A DNA stretch of 64,000 nucleotides. It comes from Proteiniphilum sp. (GTDB lineage: Bacteria > Bacteroidota > Bacteroidia > Bacteroidales > Dysgonomonadaceae). Of this stretch, positions 19,143 through 30,207 are shown one piece after another (positions within the stretch are counted from its first letter, which is position 1; the number at the start of each line of letters is the position of its first letter). The position numbers were made by a program, and so were the translations under genes. The notes beneath the pieces are model-generated. The model saw nothing but the letters and a program-made list of their open reading frames with translations, did not search any database and was not told where the DNA came from. Location: positions 1-64,000 of the forward strand of contig JAQVWR010000004.1 of the NCBI GenBank assembly GCA_028709605.1, written 5' to 3'.

Positions 19143-21383
19143 CTATTTTCTCTCCTTCAGATGGAAGACGATCTTCTTCGCCTTCACCAGCTCATCGTGA
19201 GCGATGCGAAAGCCTTTCAGGCGGCGACCGTCGACCGTGATCCGGTCGATATAACGGGCCTCCGCTGAGGGACGCACGGTCTCGATCACCAGCCGCTGCC
19301 CGTCGTAATGCTCCGGATTCAGCTGCAGGGTGATCCGGTCGAACAGCGGTGTGGTGAAGGTGTAGGAAGGGTCGGTAGCGTTGTCGGGATAAAAACCCAT
19401 CATGGTGAAGAGCGCCCAGGCCGACATGGTGCCGGTATCATCGTTGCCCGGCAGTCCGCCGGGTGCGTTTTTGAAGTGTGCCGCCAGCAACTGCTGCGTG
19501 AGCTGCTGCGTGCGCCACTCCTCCCCTTTCACGTAGCTGAAGAGATAAGGGTAGCTGATATTTGGCTCGTTGGTTGGGTCATAATGCCCCTCGTCGAACA
19601 CCTGCTGCAGCTTCTTCACAAACCGTTTCTTGCCGCCATGCAGGCGGATCAGCCCCTCCACATCGTGCGGCACCATAAAGGAGTAGTTCCAGGAGCTGCC
19701 CTCATGAAAGCCGGGTACCGGCTCGAAGTTCTCCCCCTGCTTCGGGTTGAAGGGAGCCAGAAAACTGCCGTCGGGAAGGATGGGGCGGAAAACGCCATAT
19801 TCAGGTGAATAGTAGCGCCGGTAGTTGAGTGACTGCCGGTGAAACCGTTCTGCCGCCTCCTCTTTGCCCAGTGCCGCGGCAAACTTCGACAGGGAAGCAT
19901 CGGCAATGTAATACTCCAGGGCATGCGATACCGAATTGTCATACTGCTCCCGCAGCGGAATATACCCTTTGGCGAGATAGTCGTCAATGTCCGGACGGAT
20001 AAAATTGTCTTTTCCCGGAGTGGTGGCCGACTTGACCATCGCTTTATAAGCAGCCTCCACCTCAAAGTCCCGCAGTCCTTTCATCCAGCTGTCCACGATC
20101 ACCGGGATCGCCGGGTCGCCCTCCATGGTGAGGGTCTCACGGCTGTAGAGCTCCCAGCGGGGCAGCCACCCCCCCTCTCGGTACATATCCACCATGGAGC
20201 GAACCATGTCGAGTTGTTCATCGGGGTAGAGCAGAGCCAGCAGCTGGTGCACATTGCGGTAGGTATCCCAGAGGGAGAAAACGGTGTAACGGTTCGTCTC
20301 CGTGCGGCGGATGCCGTCCCCCTCCATCTCCGGGTACTCCCCGTTCACGTCGTTCAGCAGGTTGGGGTGGATCAACGCATGATAGAGCGCCGTGTAAAAG
20401 ATCGTCCGCTGGTCGGTGGTACCTCCCACAGGGGTCACCACGGCCAGTGCTTCGTCCCAGGCCTTGCGTGCATCGCTGTGCACCCGGTCGAAATCAAATT
20501 GCGGCTGCTCCGTCTCCAGGTTAAGGCGGGCATTCTCCGTGCTAACAAAGGAGACGCCGATCTGCACCTCGATCTGTTCCCCCTCCTCCAGCTCGTAACT
20601 GAACCAGGCACCGATCTCATCGCCGGCAATATCCCGGCCGTAACGGGTATAGAGCTTGCGGGTGCCACTGGTCTCATCCCACTGCGCCTCCACACCCATC
20701 TCCCGCTGCTGTTTCCAGTAGCCCGTGTGGCGGGGTGTTCTGTTCACCCGCATCACAAAATAAAGCGGGAAGACCGCCTGGGGATTGTAACAGAAGGTAC
20801 CCAACAGCTTCATTCCTTCCACCTCGGTATCGCTGACACGGCGCATCCAGGCACCCGACTCGTTGGTGAGCCCCTCCCCCAGGTTGAGCAGGATATGCCC
20901 CTCCCCGGCCGGGAAGGTGAAGCGGGCAATGCTGCTGCGCTGCGTGGCCGACACCTCGGTTTTGATATGATACTTTGTCAGCAGGTTGGAATAATAACCC
21001 GGCGAGGCTGTCTCTCCGGTATATTCACTCCCATACTCCTCAGCGTTCACGTTGAGTGCACCTGCCGTAGGCATCAACAGGAGTGATCCTGCCTCGGGAC
21101 AGCCCACGCCGCTCAGGTTCACGTGCGAGTAGCCGGTGAAGAAGCAGTTGTCGTGCGAGTAGGGGGTGGACCACCACTGCCGATCCTTATCATACTGGTT
21201 CTGATCCGACCCCGCCACGTTAAACGGTGCCACCGACATCATGCCGTGCGGCAGCACCGGACCGGGATTCGTGGTGCCGTAGTTCGTGGTGCCGATAAAG
21301 GGGTTGACCAGATCTGCCGGGGTCTGCGCCTTCACAGAAAGCAGGCAACAGATTGTGAAAGAGAGGAATAACGGGTATTTCAT
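19143..21383 (-). CDS. GH92 family alpha-mannosidase (secreted); start MKYPLFLSFTICCLLSVKAQ
   Basis: LVNPFIGTTNYGTTNPGPVLPHGMMSVAPFN, GGLPGNDDTGTMSAWALFTMMGFYP, SSWNYSFMVPHDVEGL. The ORF start at 21536 is probably too far upstream. Confidence 0.95.
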   Translation of the reverse strand: MKYPLFLSFTICCLLSVKAQTPADLVNPFIGTTNYGTTNPGPVLPHGMMSVAPFNVAGSDQNQYDKDRQWWSTPYSHDNCFFTGYSHVNLSGVGCPEAGSLLLMPTAGALNVNAEEYGSEYTGETASPGYYSNLLTKYHIKTEVSATQRSSIARFTFPAGEGHILLNLGEGLTNESGAWMRRVSDTEVEGMKLLGTFCYNPQAVFPLYFVMRVNRTPRHTGYWKQQREMGVEAQWDETSGTRKLYTRYGRDIAGDEIGAWFSYELEEGEQIEVQIGVSFVSTENARLNLETEQPQFDFDRVHSDARKAWDEALAVVTPVGGTTDQRTIFYTALYHALIHPNLLNDVNGEYPEMEGDGIRRTETNRYTVFSLWDTYRNVHQLLALLYPDEQLDMVRSMVDMYREGGWLPRWELYSRETLTMEGDPAIPVIVDSWMKGLRDFEVEAAYKAMVKSATTPGKDNFIRPDIDDYLAKGYIPLREQYDNSVSHALEYYIADASLSKFAAALGKEEAAERFHRQSLNYRRYYSPEYGVFRPILPDGSFLAPFNPKQGENFEPVPGFHEGSSWNYSFMVPHDVEGLIRLHGGKKRFVKKLQQVFDEGHYDPTNEPNISYPYLFSYVKGEEWRTQQLTQQLLAAHFKNAPGGLPGNDDTGTMSAWALFTMMGFYPDNATDPSYTFTTPLFDRITLQLNPEHYDGQRLVIETVRPSAEARYIDRITVDGRRLKGFRIAHDELVKAKKIVFHLKERK

Positions 21384-21619
21384 ATAAATATTCTTTCTTC
21401 TAAACGATACGGATACAACGCGTTTTCTATCATGACAGAACCCACATCTGCCGAACTCATTTCCGGCGGTTGAAAGATAGCAAAAAGCAGGTAAACCGCA
21501 AAACATTTTCGGAATCAACAGGAGCCGCTCCTTCAACGCTGTCCGGGGAGATATAGCGTAACCAGAACAATCAGAAACCCGGATCGTTGCGGATGAAAAG
21601 ACATTTCACCCATTTACAG

Positions 21620-21660
21620 AAAAAAAAGATAGTGGCTTCCGATAAAGGGAAACCACTATC
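21620..21660 (-). terminator. Rho-independent terminator ending the PUL 2 operon
   Basis: On the - strand: hairpin with GATAGTGG/CCACTATC stem followed by a run of eight T, 23 nt downstream of the 21683 gene end. Confidence 0.8.
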
Positions 21661-21682
21661 TGAAAGAGAAGGTTGCAGAAAG

Positions 21683-22684
21683 TTATCTGACCAGTCTGAC
21701 TTCACATAGATCCGGTTGAGGGCCTTGAGTATATGTGAGTAGATTCTCTAACCGGAAAGTGTTTGTGGTTACAGGTTCTTTGAACTGTACATTGATTTGA
21801 GCTGTTTGTTTACTTATGGAAAATTCGCCTTGTTTGATATCCACCGAATTCCCTTCGCTGAAAACAGTAAAATGCCCCAATGCCCAGCGTCCTTCGGTAT
21901 TGATGACAATTCCTTTAATCGTTTCTTTTTCCGGGATTTTGATGATTAAAGGAGTGTTTTTGTCGTTGGGATACCAGCTGCTACCGGTAAATGCCCCATC
22001 TTTCAACGAACCCAGTCCCTGTGATTTAGGAGAATCGAAAGTGATGATATCATTGAATAACACTCCGTTAAAAGGTTCATTTCCCGGTACAATATTCTCT
22101 TTGGCATATTCAATGTCTAACTTTACCATAACGAAATAATTGGTTTCTGAAACTTTCAGATCGTTGGCAGCACCTACTATTTCTAAACGAAGAGGCAGCA
22201 AATATCCCGGTATCTCATTCAACTTTTCTACCTGTTGAAACGTCAGGGTGAATGTGGTTTCTTTCTTCCCTCTTTCAAGAATCGTTTCCGGAATAGAAAA
22301 TGATTCTTCCAAGATCTCTTTATATTTGCTGATGTCTTCCGGATAAGAGTTCATTAATGCCGGATCTTTGACCAATCGCAGGGTCACATCGTTGTCAAAT
22401 TCCTTTTTTATTCTGACCGTAAAATGAATCTCATTGCCTCCAATGATCGTCGTAGTTGTTTCGTCGTTTGTACCGTGTAATGTAATGTTTTTTTGTCCGG
22501 TTAAATAAATAACGTTTGCAGGATCAAATTTAAACGTATCGGGAATGTTTACCGAGATGTAGTCGGGATCTAATTGATACGACAGATCTTGCGTTACGAG
22601 TTCTATCTGTTCCTTACTGCAAGCAGAAAAAAGAGATGAAACAGCGATCAGAATGAATAAGATGCTATAGGATGTTTTTTTCAT
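21683..22684 (-). CDS. DUF1735-like (SusE-position) surface lipoprotein
   Basis: Lipobox SSLFSACSKEQ, tandem beta-domain organisation, position in PUL downstream of GH18. Confidence 0.65.
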   Translation of the reverse strand: MKKTSYSILFILIAVSSLFSACSKEQIELVTQDLSYQLDPDYISVNIPDTFKFDPANVIYLTGQKNITLHGTNDETTTTIIGGNEIHFTVRIKKEFDNDVTLRLVKDPALMNSYPEDISKYKEILEESFSIPETILERGKKETTFTLTFQQVEKLNEIPGYLLPLRLEIVGAANDLKVSETNYFVMVKLDIEYAKENIVPGNEPFNGVLFNDIITFDSPKSQGLGSLKDGAFTGSSWYPNDKNTPLIIKIPEKETIKGIVINTEGRWALGHFTVFSEGNSVDIKQGEFSISKQTAQINVQFKEPVTTNTFRLENLLTYTQGPQPDLCEVRLVR

Positions 22685-22708
22685 TTTATTTATTATTTAA
22701 AGGCCTGT

Positions 22709-23926
22709 TTATTGGTTATCTTCTGTTTGAATTTCCGATTCTTCTATAACAAGCTTCTCGGCAGGGAAAACAACATTGTCGACGTATTGAATCTCCAGTC
22801 CTTCGTATTCGAGAACATCCCAATTTCCTGTAAGCTCTTGTAGTTGGGATTCTTTCGTGAGAGGAAGATACAGGATAAGTCCCGGAGTTTTGGGGTCTTG
22901 CGGGAGATAGAGTTTATCTACGATCTCTGCTTGCGTTAATGCTTTATCCCAAAATCTTATTTCCCGTATATAATCGTTCCGATATCCTCCGTTACCTACC
23001 GTCCAGCCACTGGATGCGGTATTTTTCAAATAAATCGGTGTGGTCTCAAATGTTTTCTGCAGCACGCCGTTTACATAAACCGATACAGTCTGGTCTTTAT
23101 ATACGTAAGATATATGCAGCCATTCGTTGGGTTTAAGAGGTTTTTGTGTCCATGTATCTGCTCCATCGCGTCCGTTTTTGATTTGAATGCCAATCCCATT
23201 TCCTTCATATCCCGGCTTCATTGCGATGCGTGTGTAAAACTCTCCTCCACCATGATCGCTGATGAATGCTGTCGTGAGATTTGTGCGGGTCAGTGACGAA
23301 TAGATGGCACTCATTTGAAAAGTCCATTGTTCCATGGGTTTGGCAAAAGGCTCTTTTGGCGTCAACTTAAAACCGTTTCCGCTCATTAAACCCACAGACG
23401 TTTTTAATTGACGATTCAGCTGAATAAGCGTCCATTGAGGAGAACTCAGCATTTTATACCCGTCAACCGATTTAATTTTAACAGGGATAGCCAGCCGTTT
23501 GCTGTGCGGATATTTGTTTGCATCAAGAGAATGGATTTTCACTTCCACATTTCCCATATACATCCCTTTGTCAATAGTGATGGCAGCTTCTCCGTGTGTT
23601 TTTTTGCCATCAGGTGTGATGAATTCAAAATCGTTGACATCCAGTGTTTCAAGGCTCAGGTTGTTGGCCTGGTTATAATCGTCTAACACTTGTTGGTCGA
23701 TACCCACGGTGATGGTAACCGGTTTGTCAGCCACATTTGCCAATCGGGGAGTAACAAAAGCCAATCCGCCTTTTTCGTCACTCACGGTAATGCCTACCAC
23801 CCCACTGCCGGTAGGGTTTCCCATATAGGCGGCATTATCACCGGGTGCACCTCCGTCATCCAATGTGGTGCAAGAGCTTAAGCAAACGAATGCAATGCTA
23901 CAGAAAAGTATGATCAGTTTTTTCAT
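22709..23926 (-). CDS. Surface lipoprotein with DUF1735-like domain and LamG/concanavalin A-like domain
   Basis: Lipobox FVCLSSCTTLDD, LamG-like NEWLHISYVYKDQTVSVYVNGVLQKTFETTPIYLKNTASSGWTVGNGGYRNDYIREIRFWDKALTQAEI. Confidence 0.78.
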   Translation of the reverse strand: MKKLIILFCSIAFVCLSSCTTLDDGGAPGDNAAYMGNPTGSGVVGITVSDEKGGLAFVTPRLANVADKPVTITVGIDQQVLDDYNQANNLSLETLDVNDFEFITPDGKKTHGEAAITIDKGMYMGNVEVKIHSLDANKYPHSKRLAIPVKIKSVDGYKMLSSPQWTLIQLNRQLKTSVGLMSGNGFKLTPKEPFAKPMEQWTFQMSAIYSSLTRTNLTTAFISDHGGGEFYTRIAMKPGYEGNGIGIQIKNGRDGADTWTQKPLKPNEWLHISYVYKDQTVSVYVNGVLQKTFETTPIYLKNTASSGWTVGNGGYRNDYIREIRFWDKALTQAEIVDKLYLPQDPKTPGLILYLPLTKESQLQELTGNWDVLEYEGLEIQYVDNVVFPAEKLVIEESEIQTEDNQ

Positions 23927-23946
23927 TTTTCGTTCTTTTTTATCGG

Positions 23947-25047
23947 TTATTTAACAGAAGGGTTCATAATGGAAATTGCCTCTCTGATCTGTTGATAATT
24001 GTTGTTATCAAGAGCATCTTCATTGATATGGTAAGCACCGATTCCTCCCGCATCTCTGTTTAGGGTGTTTACTACAAAATCGGCGTACCTCCTGAAATTA
24101 AGCCTGTTTTGTTGCTTATTCTCAAAAGATTCAGTGTATATGATTTGTTTTTTCTTTACGCCTGCGCTTTGTAAACGGTCTAATACCTGACTGGTCCACG
24201 AGGCATAGTTGCCATTATACGATTGAACGACAAAATAGTCAAAGTATTTCGCTGATACAGGATCTAACCAATGGATTGAACCATTGATATTCAGAATTTT
24301 GTCAGGCCCTAAGAGTTCTCTCATGGTTTTAAAAAACAGATTCTCGTAGTCCTTGTTATCATCCCGTTGACAAGAGATGAGCGCTTTGTTCTGTTCCCAG
24401 GGAGTACTCCAGTCTCCGCAGTGCGACCCAGGTTTAAACGGCGAAGCATAAGAGGGCTCATAGTCGATATCAAAACCATCATAATTGTATTTTTGTACAC
24501 TATCGCAGATAGCTTTGGCATATGCTTTGACAGCCGCTTCGGGCTCATCGGGCCAGTGTGTTTTATCCCAATCTATCTGATCTCCGATGTTCTCTATAAT
24601 CCAGCCGATAATCACTTTGGTACCTTTGGCTTGAATTTCCCTGAGTTGTTCCTTTTTCTGATCATTTAGCGCAAACATTTTATCTGTTCCCCAAATGGAA
24701 ACAATATCCATGCTGTCCGGTAAAAGTGTCAATTGCGAGTAAGCACTGGGTGATGCCGGATCCCAAGCATTAAACCACCCGAACATGACGGGGTGTTCCG
24801 ATTCTTTATAAGATTTTAAATCCTGAAGATAAAGTGCATATAACCGGGCATTTTCCTGTGCGATAGCGATCGAATCTTCCAGATTGTTTTTTCTTACGGA
24901 ATCTTCCTTTAGCCACTTTAGAGAGTCTCTTTTTGAATATAATTCATTTACGGCTCTGCTTTCCACATCCAGTGCTTCTGTGTTTGTACAGGAAAAGAAG
25001 CATCCTGTTAAGGCTATCAGTATGATTAGAGAATCTATTTTTTTCAT
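23947..25047 (-). CDS. GH18 family lipoprotein, probable endo-beta-N-acetylglucosaminidase
   Basis: Lipobox CFFSCTNTEAL, catalytic motif YDGFDIDYEP (DxxDxDxE). Confidence 0.88.
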   Translation of the reverse strand: MKKIDSLIILIALTGCFFSCTNTEALDVESRAVNELYSKRDSLKWLKEDSVRKNNLEDSIAIAQENARLYALYLQDLKSYKESEHPVMFGWFNAWDPASPSAYSQLTLLPDSMDIVSIWGTDKMFALNDQKKEQLREIQAKGTKVIIGWIIENIGDQIDWDKTHWPDEPEAAVKAYAKAICDSVQKYNYDGFDIDYEPSYASPFKPGSHCGDWSTPWEQNKALISCQRDDNKDYENLFFKTMRELLGPDKILNINGSIHWLDPVSAKYFDYFVVQSYNGNYASWTSQVLDRLQSAGVKKKQIIYTESFENKQQNRLNFRRYADFVVNTLNRDAGGIGAYHINEDALDNNNYQQIREAISIMNPSVK

Positions 25048-25086
25048 TTGTTTGATTTGTTGTTACGTTAAATTGTTCCGGATAGT

Positions 25087-26721
25087 TTACTTTTTAGGTT
25101 TTTTATCCCACCAAACATTGGTAGCAGCATTGTCCATTCCGCCTAAATATTCGGAGATAGCTTTTTGCAGATTTTCAATGTTGTTGTCGTACTCTGCCCG
25201 AGGATAAGGCATTCTTCTCACGCCGTCTTTATATCCATCGCTCATCATTACGCCCTTGTTGGTTAAATTCACTACCGGAGGGATCTGGCGAGGATATCCT
25301 GTACGTCGCCATTCGCTCCATGCTTCATGTCCATCGGGATAAATTGCCAGATACTTTTGCGTGATGATTTTTTCGAGTTTGTGTTCCATATCCATCGCCT
25401 CATCCCATGCCACAGTGACCGAACCGGGAGCCGTCGAGCTGTATTCAGGTTTCACACGATCGGTATAGGAGTCGGGTTGACTGGTACTTCCCAGATAAGA
25501 GCCGATATTCACTTCATTTTCTTCAAAAGACATTTCTATTCCTTTCTCATAGAAATATTTTGGCGTTTTACCTCCCATATCAAATCCGGCTAAAGCCGCT
25601 TCTGCTTTCAAAAAGAATACTTCCGACGCTTTCATCCAATAAGTAGGCGTGGTTTCTTTGACATTGGGAATAGCATAATCGTTATAAGAATTGCCTGTAG
25701 AAGGGATTCCGGCACGCACCGCATCGAATGTGTTGCTTGCCCCCGGTTTGAAATATACTTGCAACCGCGGATCCCCGTATCCTTTAAGATAACATTGTAT
25801 GGTAGCCCCCATGCGTGTATCGTTGTAGTTTTCCGTTATTTCTATGAGAGAATGGCGCATTTGAAGTCCGGCTCCTTTGTCCATCTTTGCTGCCTGGCTC
25901 GGATTTTCTATGACACCTATCGGATGTTCAACTGCTTTTACCGCATATTCCCGCGCAAGGCCTTCATCGGCAAAACGTACGCGTATGGCCAGTCGGAGCA
26001 TCAAAGAGTTAGCCAAACGAATCCATTTTTCAACATCTCCTTCATAAACCACATCTGCATCTTTTGTAAAGGGAACAACGACATTCCCTGCTCCATAAAA
26101 AGCGGTAAGGGTTTCTACTGCCTCTTCCAACTCTTTAAAGAATGATTGATACACAGACTGTTGAGAATCGTATGCAACTTTGAAGTTTCCGCTTCCTACC
26201 TGACTGTATGGTATGGGTCCGAACATATCCGTAGTTCGGTGCAGTGCCATTATTTTTGAAATTTGAGCCAGTGCAAACATCTCTTTATTGGGGTTTACGT
26301 CTGTCATCGTTATTTTTCGAAGTTGCATCCAGGGAGCAAACACATCCGTTACCATCCATCCGAATGTATTATTCACCCAGTTGTTTGGGAAAAAGAAGTT
26401 AGAGAAGCTTGTCCCTCCTTCCCATTTTGCATCGCGGGGAGAGTGGTAGCCTGCCCATGAATCTCCTGCTAAATTGAAAGCAACCTGATATTTATTTACA
26501 AAGTCGGTTCTATCTGCCGCTGTTCCTACTGCAATTACGTTTTTTTGCAAATCGGGGAGGTATGCGCTGTTCAGCACTCCGTCCCACTGTTCTGCTTCTT
26601 TGTCGGGGTAAAGAGGGTTCTTATTAATCTCTTCGAAATCACGGGTACATGAAGTGTGCAGCATCATGCATGTTCCGAAAATCATGACTGCCTCTATACC
26701 TTTTTTGATATTTAGTTTCAT
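25087..26721 (-). CDS. SusD/RagB family lipoprotein (SusD-like group 2)
   Basis: Lipobox MLHTSCTRDFEEINKNP, FFLKAEAALAGFD..., VTVAWDEAMDMEHKLEKIITQKYLAIYPDGHEAWSEWRRTGYP. Confidence 0.95.
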   Translation of the reverse strand: MKLNIKKGIEAVMIFGTCMMLHTSCTRDFEEINKNPLYPDKEAEQWDGVLNSAYLPDLQKNVIAVGTAADRTDFVNKYQVAFNLAGDSWAGYHSPRDAKWEGGTSFSNFFFPNNWVNNTFGWMVTDVFAPWMQLRKITMTDVNPNKEMFALAQISKIMALHRTTDMFGPIPYSQVGSGNFKVAYDSQQSVYQSFFKELEEAVETLTAFYGAGNVVVPFTKDADVVYEGDVEKWIRLANSLMLRLAIRVRFADEGLAREYAVKAVEHPIGVIENPSQAAKMDKGAGLQMRHSLIEITENYNDTRMGATIQCYLKGYGDPRLQVYFKPGASNTFDAVRAGIPSTGNSYNDYAIPNVKETTPTYWMKASEVFFLKAEAALAGFDMGGKTPKYFYEKGIEMSFEENEVNIGSYLGSTSQPDSYTDRVKPEYSSTAPGSVTVAWDEAMDMEHKLEKIITQKYLAIYPDGHEAWSEWRRTGYPRQIPPVVNLTNKGVMMSDGYKDGVRRMPYPRAEYDNNIENLQKAISEYLGGMDNAATNVWWDKKPKK

Positions 26722-26739
26722 CTTTCTTGTCTGTTTAAA

Positions 26740-29700
26740 TTATAAGCTGAATTTTACACTGAACCCTAAGCTACGCAAGCTGGGAGGCATAAAATAATCG
26801 CCTCTGCTGTAGGTGCCGGTTGACGATGTCATATCTGAGTCAAAGGGAGCAGCTCGGTAGAACATGAGTAAATTCCGTCCGATCAGGGATACGCTTGCAT
26901 TTGTAAAGATATCCCCCAGCCATTTTTTTGGCAACGAGTATGAAAGAGAGAGTTCCTGCAGGCGAATATTGGACGCATCGTATGCATAATATGCACCCAG
27001 TCTTCGTCCGCCGATCGTGTTGTAATAACGCTCGGCATCATACAATTGTCCGTCTACCATTACCCCGCCATTCTCCCGGGCTTGGGCAGATGCCTGAGAA
27101 ACGCCGTAAGCATCCAAAAATGCCTGAGTGGTTGACGTAACAACTCCTCCGTATCGGCCGGTAATTAAGACTCCTAACGATATGTTTTTATAGCCGAAGT
27201 TATTGTACCAGCCCATCGTAAAGTCGGGGTCAACGGACCCTATTTTCATGCGCTGGCTCTCGTCTACCTGAAATCCATTGCCTTCGGGAATGAGTTTACC
27301 GTCTCTTCCTCGCTGAAGGATTCCCCGTACGAATACATCAGACATGGAATATCCTTCTCGTAAATACACATCTCCTGCTTCTTTTAGCGTTAACTCAGTA
27401 ATACTGAATGTTGACTGATCAATAGGATTCGTGTAATCATGCACCATTTCTACAATTTTATTTTGGTTAGCAGTAAAGGTGAGATTCGTACCATAATGAA
27501 TGTTTCCAAAAAGGTCATTATAGCCCAGAGCCAGTTCAACACCTCGGTTGCGTACATTTCCCGCCTGTACGTAAAATCCGGAATAGCCGGATGCTTTAGA
27601 CATGCTTGAGAGGAAGGTCTGATTATAGGTGTTTGACTGGTACACCGTGGCATCAAAGTTTATTTTCCCTTGCCAAAAACGGGCGTTTATCCCTGCTTCA
27701 TACGACTTTGTTCTTTCCGGTTTAAAATCCGGGAACGGATAGGTGGAGATCGGCTTAATCACTCCCCCGGACATTTCATCGGTGATGGTTCCGGGTGTTA
27801 TCCCTACCTGTGTGATCGGGGAACCCACTTCGGTATAGGATGTGCGTACTTTCAGGTAGGTGATAAAATCGGGCAGTTGTGCCATTTCCGAAATTACCCC
27901 CGATAAACCCATGGATGGGTAGAAAATAGAAGGGGTTTTTCCATTGCTAACCAACTGCGAAGCCCAATCGGTTCGTCCTGTTGCCGACAGATACAGCATG
28001 TTTTTCCATCCCAACTCGGCACTGGCAAATAAAGCGATGTTTCTTGTCCTTCTGTAAAACTCTTCGGCCCCGGGTTCAGACGGATTTAAATTGGCTGCTG
28101 AGAATAAATTAGGAACGGTAAACAGTCGCCCTCCAATTCCTACAGAAGTGGTGTAATAATCCTCAAAGCTGCTACCGATATTCGCCGTAAGGGAGTAGTT
28201 TTCTCCGAATGCTTTATTCATGTTGAGCATTACATCAGCATACGTCTGATTGTACACTTCTGCTGTTCTTTTATAGCTTCCCTTGGGAGACTTTGTATGC
28301 AGCTCGGTGGTAGAGGCATATAATTTCCGTTGTATGTCAGAGTGAGTGTTGTCTATTCTTACCCGCCCGGCTATATTCAGCCAATCCAAAATATCGTATT
28401 GAGCTCTGGCATGAAACATATATCGTTTCTTCTTACTCACAAATATCTCTCTGTTTGCAATCCAATACGGGTTTTCCAAGTCAATTCCCTGGTCGCCGTA
28501 AGGCCAGTACTGCACCGGAAAACGACGTTCGGTATCGATTCTTTCAAATACCTTTACGTTTTCAAAATCCTCTCCTCGTGGGAATAAGTATAAGGGAACA
28601 AGAGGATTAAAGTATCTTCCTTGCGAGAGCATATTTTGGTCGCCTTGCAAAATATAATTTCCCCCCAAGTCTAAATGAAGTTTGTCGTCCAGCATGACCG
28701 ATGTGTTTCTCGCTGAGAAATTATACCGGTAATATTTGTTGTTGGGAATAATCCCATCAGAGTTGGTCGTTGCCACAGACAGGAAGGTCTGATTAACCCG
28801 GTTACCCGTTGAAAGATTTAATGAATTGATCGTATTGAATCCGGTGTTGAAAAACTCTGTAGGCTTAAAAGTTGACGGAGAGGTCAATTTCCCTCCCCAG
28901 CTTTTGTATTCCCCGGGCCTGTTGCCGTATGTGTTCTGAAACTCAGGTAAGAAAAGAGGATTTAAAAACTCATTGTCAGATGAAAAGTTGATCTGTAATT
29001 TTCCTTCTTCTCCTTTTTTTGTGTTGATAAGGATTACTCCATTTGCGGCCGCCGCACCATAAAGGGCTGCTGCTGAAGGCCCTGTCAATACGGAAATACT
29101 TTCAATATCTTCAGGGTTAAAGTCTGAAATACCTTCACCCCCACCCGGTACGGCATATTCGCTGTTTACCTCACCTCGGGAAGCATTTCCAATCGGCATA
29201 CCGTCCACTACATATAGAACGTTATTGTTCCCAACGATAGATTTGGATCCGCGCATCACTACTTTTGTTGCTCCTCCGATACCGGAAGAACTTCTGTTAA
29301 TGCTAACCCCTGCCACTTTTCCGCTGAGAGCATTCACAAAGTTAGCGTCCTTAACTTTTGTAAGTGCCTCTTGATCGACTTTTTGCACATTGTAACTCAA
29401 CGCTTTTTCCGAACGTTTGATCCCGAGGGCGGTAACCACCACTTCGTCCAGTATCTCGCCATCTTCTTTCATCACGATGTGTAACCGGCTTATACCAGTG
29501 GCATTCACCGTCTGTGGTTGATATCCGATGTAAGAAAAAGTCAGGGATGCATCTCCGGGGACAGATAAAGTAAACTTACCGTCTATGTCGGTTGCGGTTC
29601 CCGTGCCGCTCCCCTGTATGACAACATTTACGCCGATCAGGGGCTCATTATGTTCATCCACAACGGTTCCCGTGAGGGTGCGTTGCTGCACGGCCTGTTG

Positions 29701-30042
29701 ATTGACAGGGGACGATTTTTTACTCAAAACAATGTAAGAGTCTTGAAACACATAGGTCAAATCTTTCCCGGCGCCTTGCAACAGAGAAAGAATCACCTGC
29801 TCAACAGGCAGATTGCTCACATCTACACTTACGCGTTTGTCGGGATGAATATCATCTACGTTGTAGATAACGGATAACGCTGTTTGTTTTTTGATGTCTC
29901 TAAAAACTTCACTGATGGGGGCATTCTTTACTTTTAGTGTCACTTTCTGATTTTGTGCCGATAAGTGCATTCCATAAAAAAAGAGAATGGTTATCATCAA
30001 GGCTAATTGGTGACGGCGTGCCCTGTAAATACTACATTTCAT
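26740..30042 (-). CDS. SusC/RagA TonB-linked outer-membrane protein with N-terminal STN domain
   Basis: STN region KVTLKVKNAPISEVFRDIKKQTALSVIYNVDDI, then carboxypeptidase-like TGTVVDEHNEPLIGVNVVIQGSGTGTATDIDGKF and TonB plug. Confidence 0.97.
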   Translation of the reverse strand: MKCSIYRARRHQLALMITILFFYGMHLSAQNQKVTLKVKNAPISEVFRDIKKQTALSVIYNVDDIHPDKRVSVDVSNLPVEQVILSLLQGAGKDLTYVFQDSYIVLSKKSSPVNQQAVQQRTLTGTVVDEHNEPLIGVNVVIQGSGTGTATDIDGKFTLSVPGDASLTFSYIGYQPQTVNATGISRLHIVMKEDGEILDEVVVTALGIKRSEKALSYNVQKVDQEALTKVKDANFVNALSGKVAGVSINRSSSGIGGATKVVMRGSKSIVGNNNVLYVVDGMPIGNASRGEVNSEYAVPGGGEGISDFNPEDIESISVLTGPSAAALYGAAAANGVILINTKKGEEGKLQINFSSDNEFLNPLFLPEFQNTYGNRPGEYKSWGGKLTSPSTFKPTEFFNTGFNTINSLNLSTGNRVNQTFLSVATTNSDGIIPNNKYYRYNFSARNTSVMLDDKLHLDLGGNYILQGDQNMLSQGRYFNPLVPLYLFPRGEDFENVKVFERIDTERRFPVQYWPYGDQGIDLENPYWIANREIFVSKKKRYMFHARAQYDILDWLNIAGRVRIDNTHSDIQRKLYASTTELHTKSPKGSYKRTAEVYNQTYADVMLNMNKAFGENYSLTANIGSSFEDYYTTSVGIGGRLFTVPNLFSAANLNPSEPGAEEFYRRTRNIALFASAELGWKNMLYLSATGRTDWASQLVSNGKTPSIFYPSMGLSGVISEMAQLPDFITYLKVRTSYTEVGSPITQVGITPGTITDEMSGGVIKPISTYPFPDFKPERTKSYEAGINARFWQGKINFDATVYQSNTYNQTFLSSMSKASGYSGFYVQAGNVRNRGVELALGYNDLFGNIHYGTNLTFTANQNKIVEMVHDYTNPIDQSTFSITELTLKEAGDVYLREGYSMSDVFVRGILQRGRDGKLIPEGNGFQVDESQRMKIGSVDPDFTMGWYNNFGYKNISLGVLITGRYGGVVTSTTQAFLDAYGVSQASAQARENGGVMVDGQLYDAERYYNTIGGRRLGAYYAYDASNIRLQELSLSYSLPKKWLGDIFTNASVSLIGRNLLMFYRAAPFDSDMTSSTGTYSRGDYFMPPSLRSLGFSVKFSL

Positions 30043-30207
30043 TTAGTTGTTGATTGTTTGATTAATAGATTAGAAAATAACAGGTCTTTCGTGATAAAAC
30101 CGAGTGGATGGTTTCTGTTTAAATATTCATCTTTTCATTCGCTCATATATCGATAAATTTTATGAAGGTTTGGTTGTGAGTGTGATTCGTAAAGCAGATG
30201 AGAGTTG

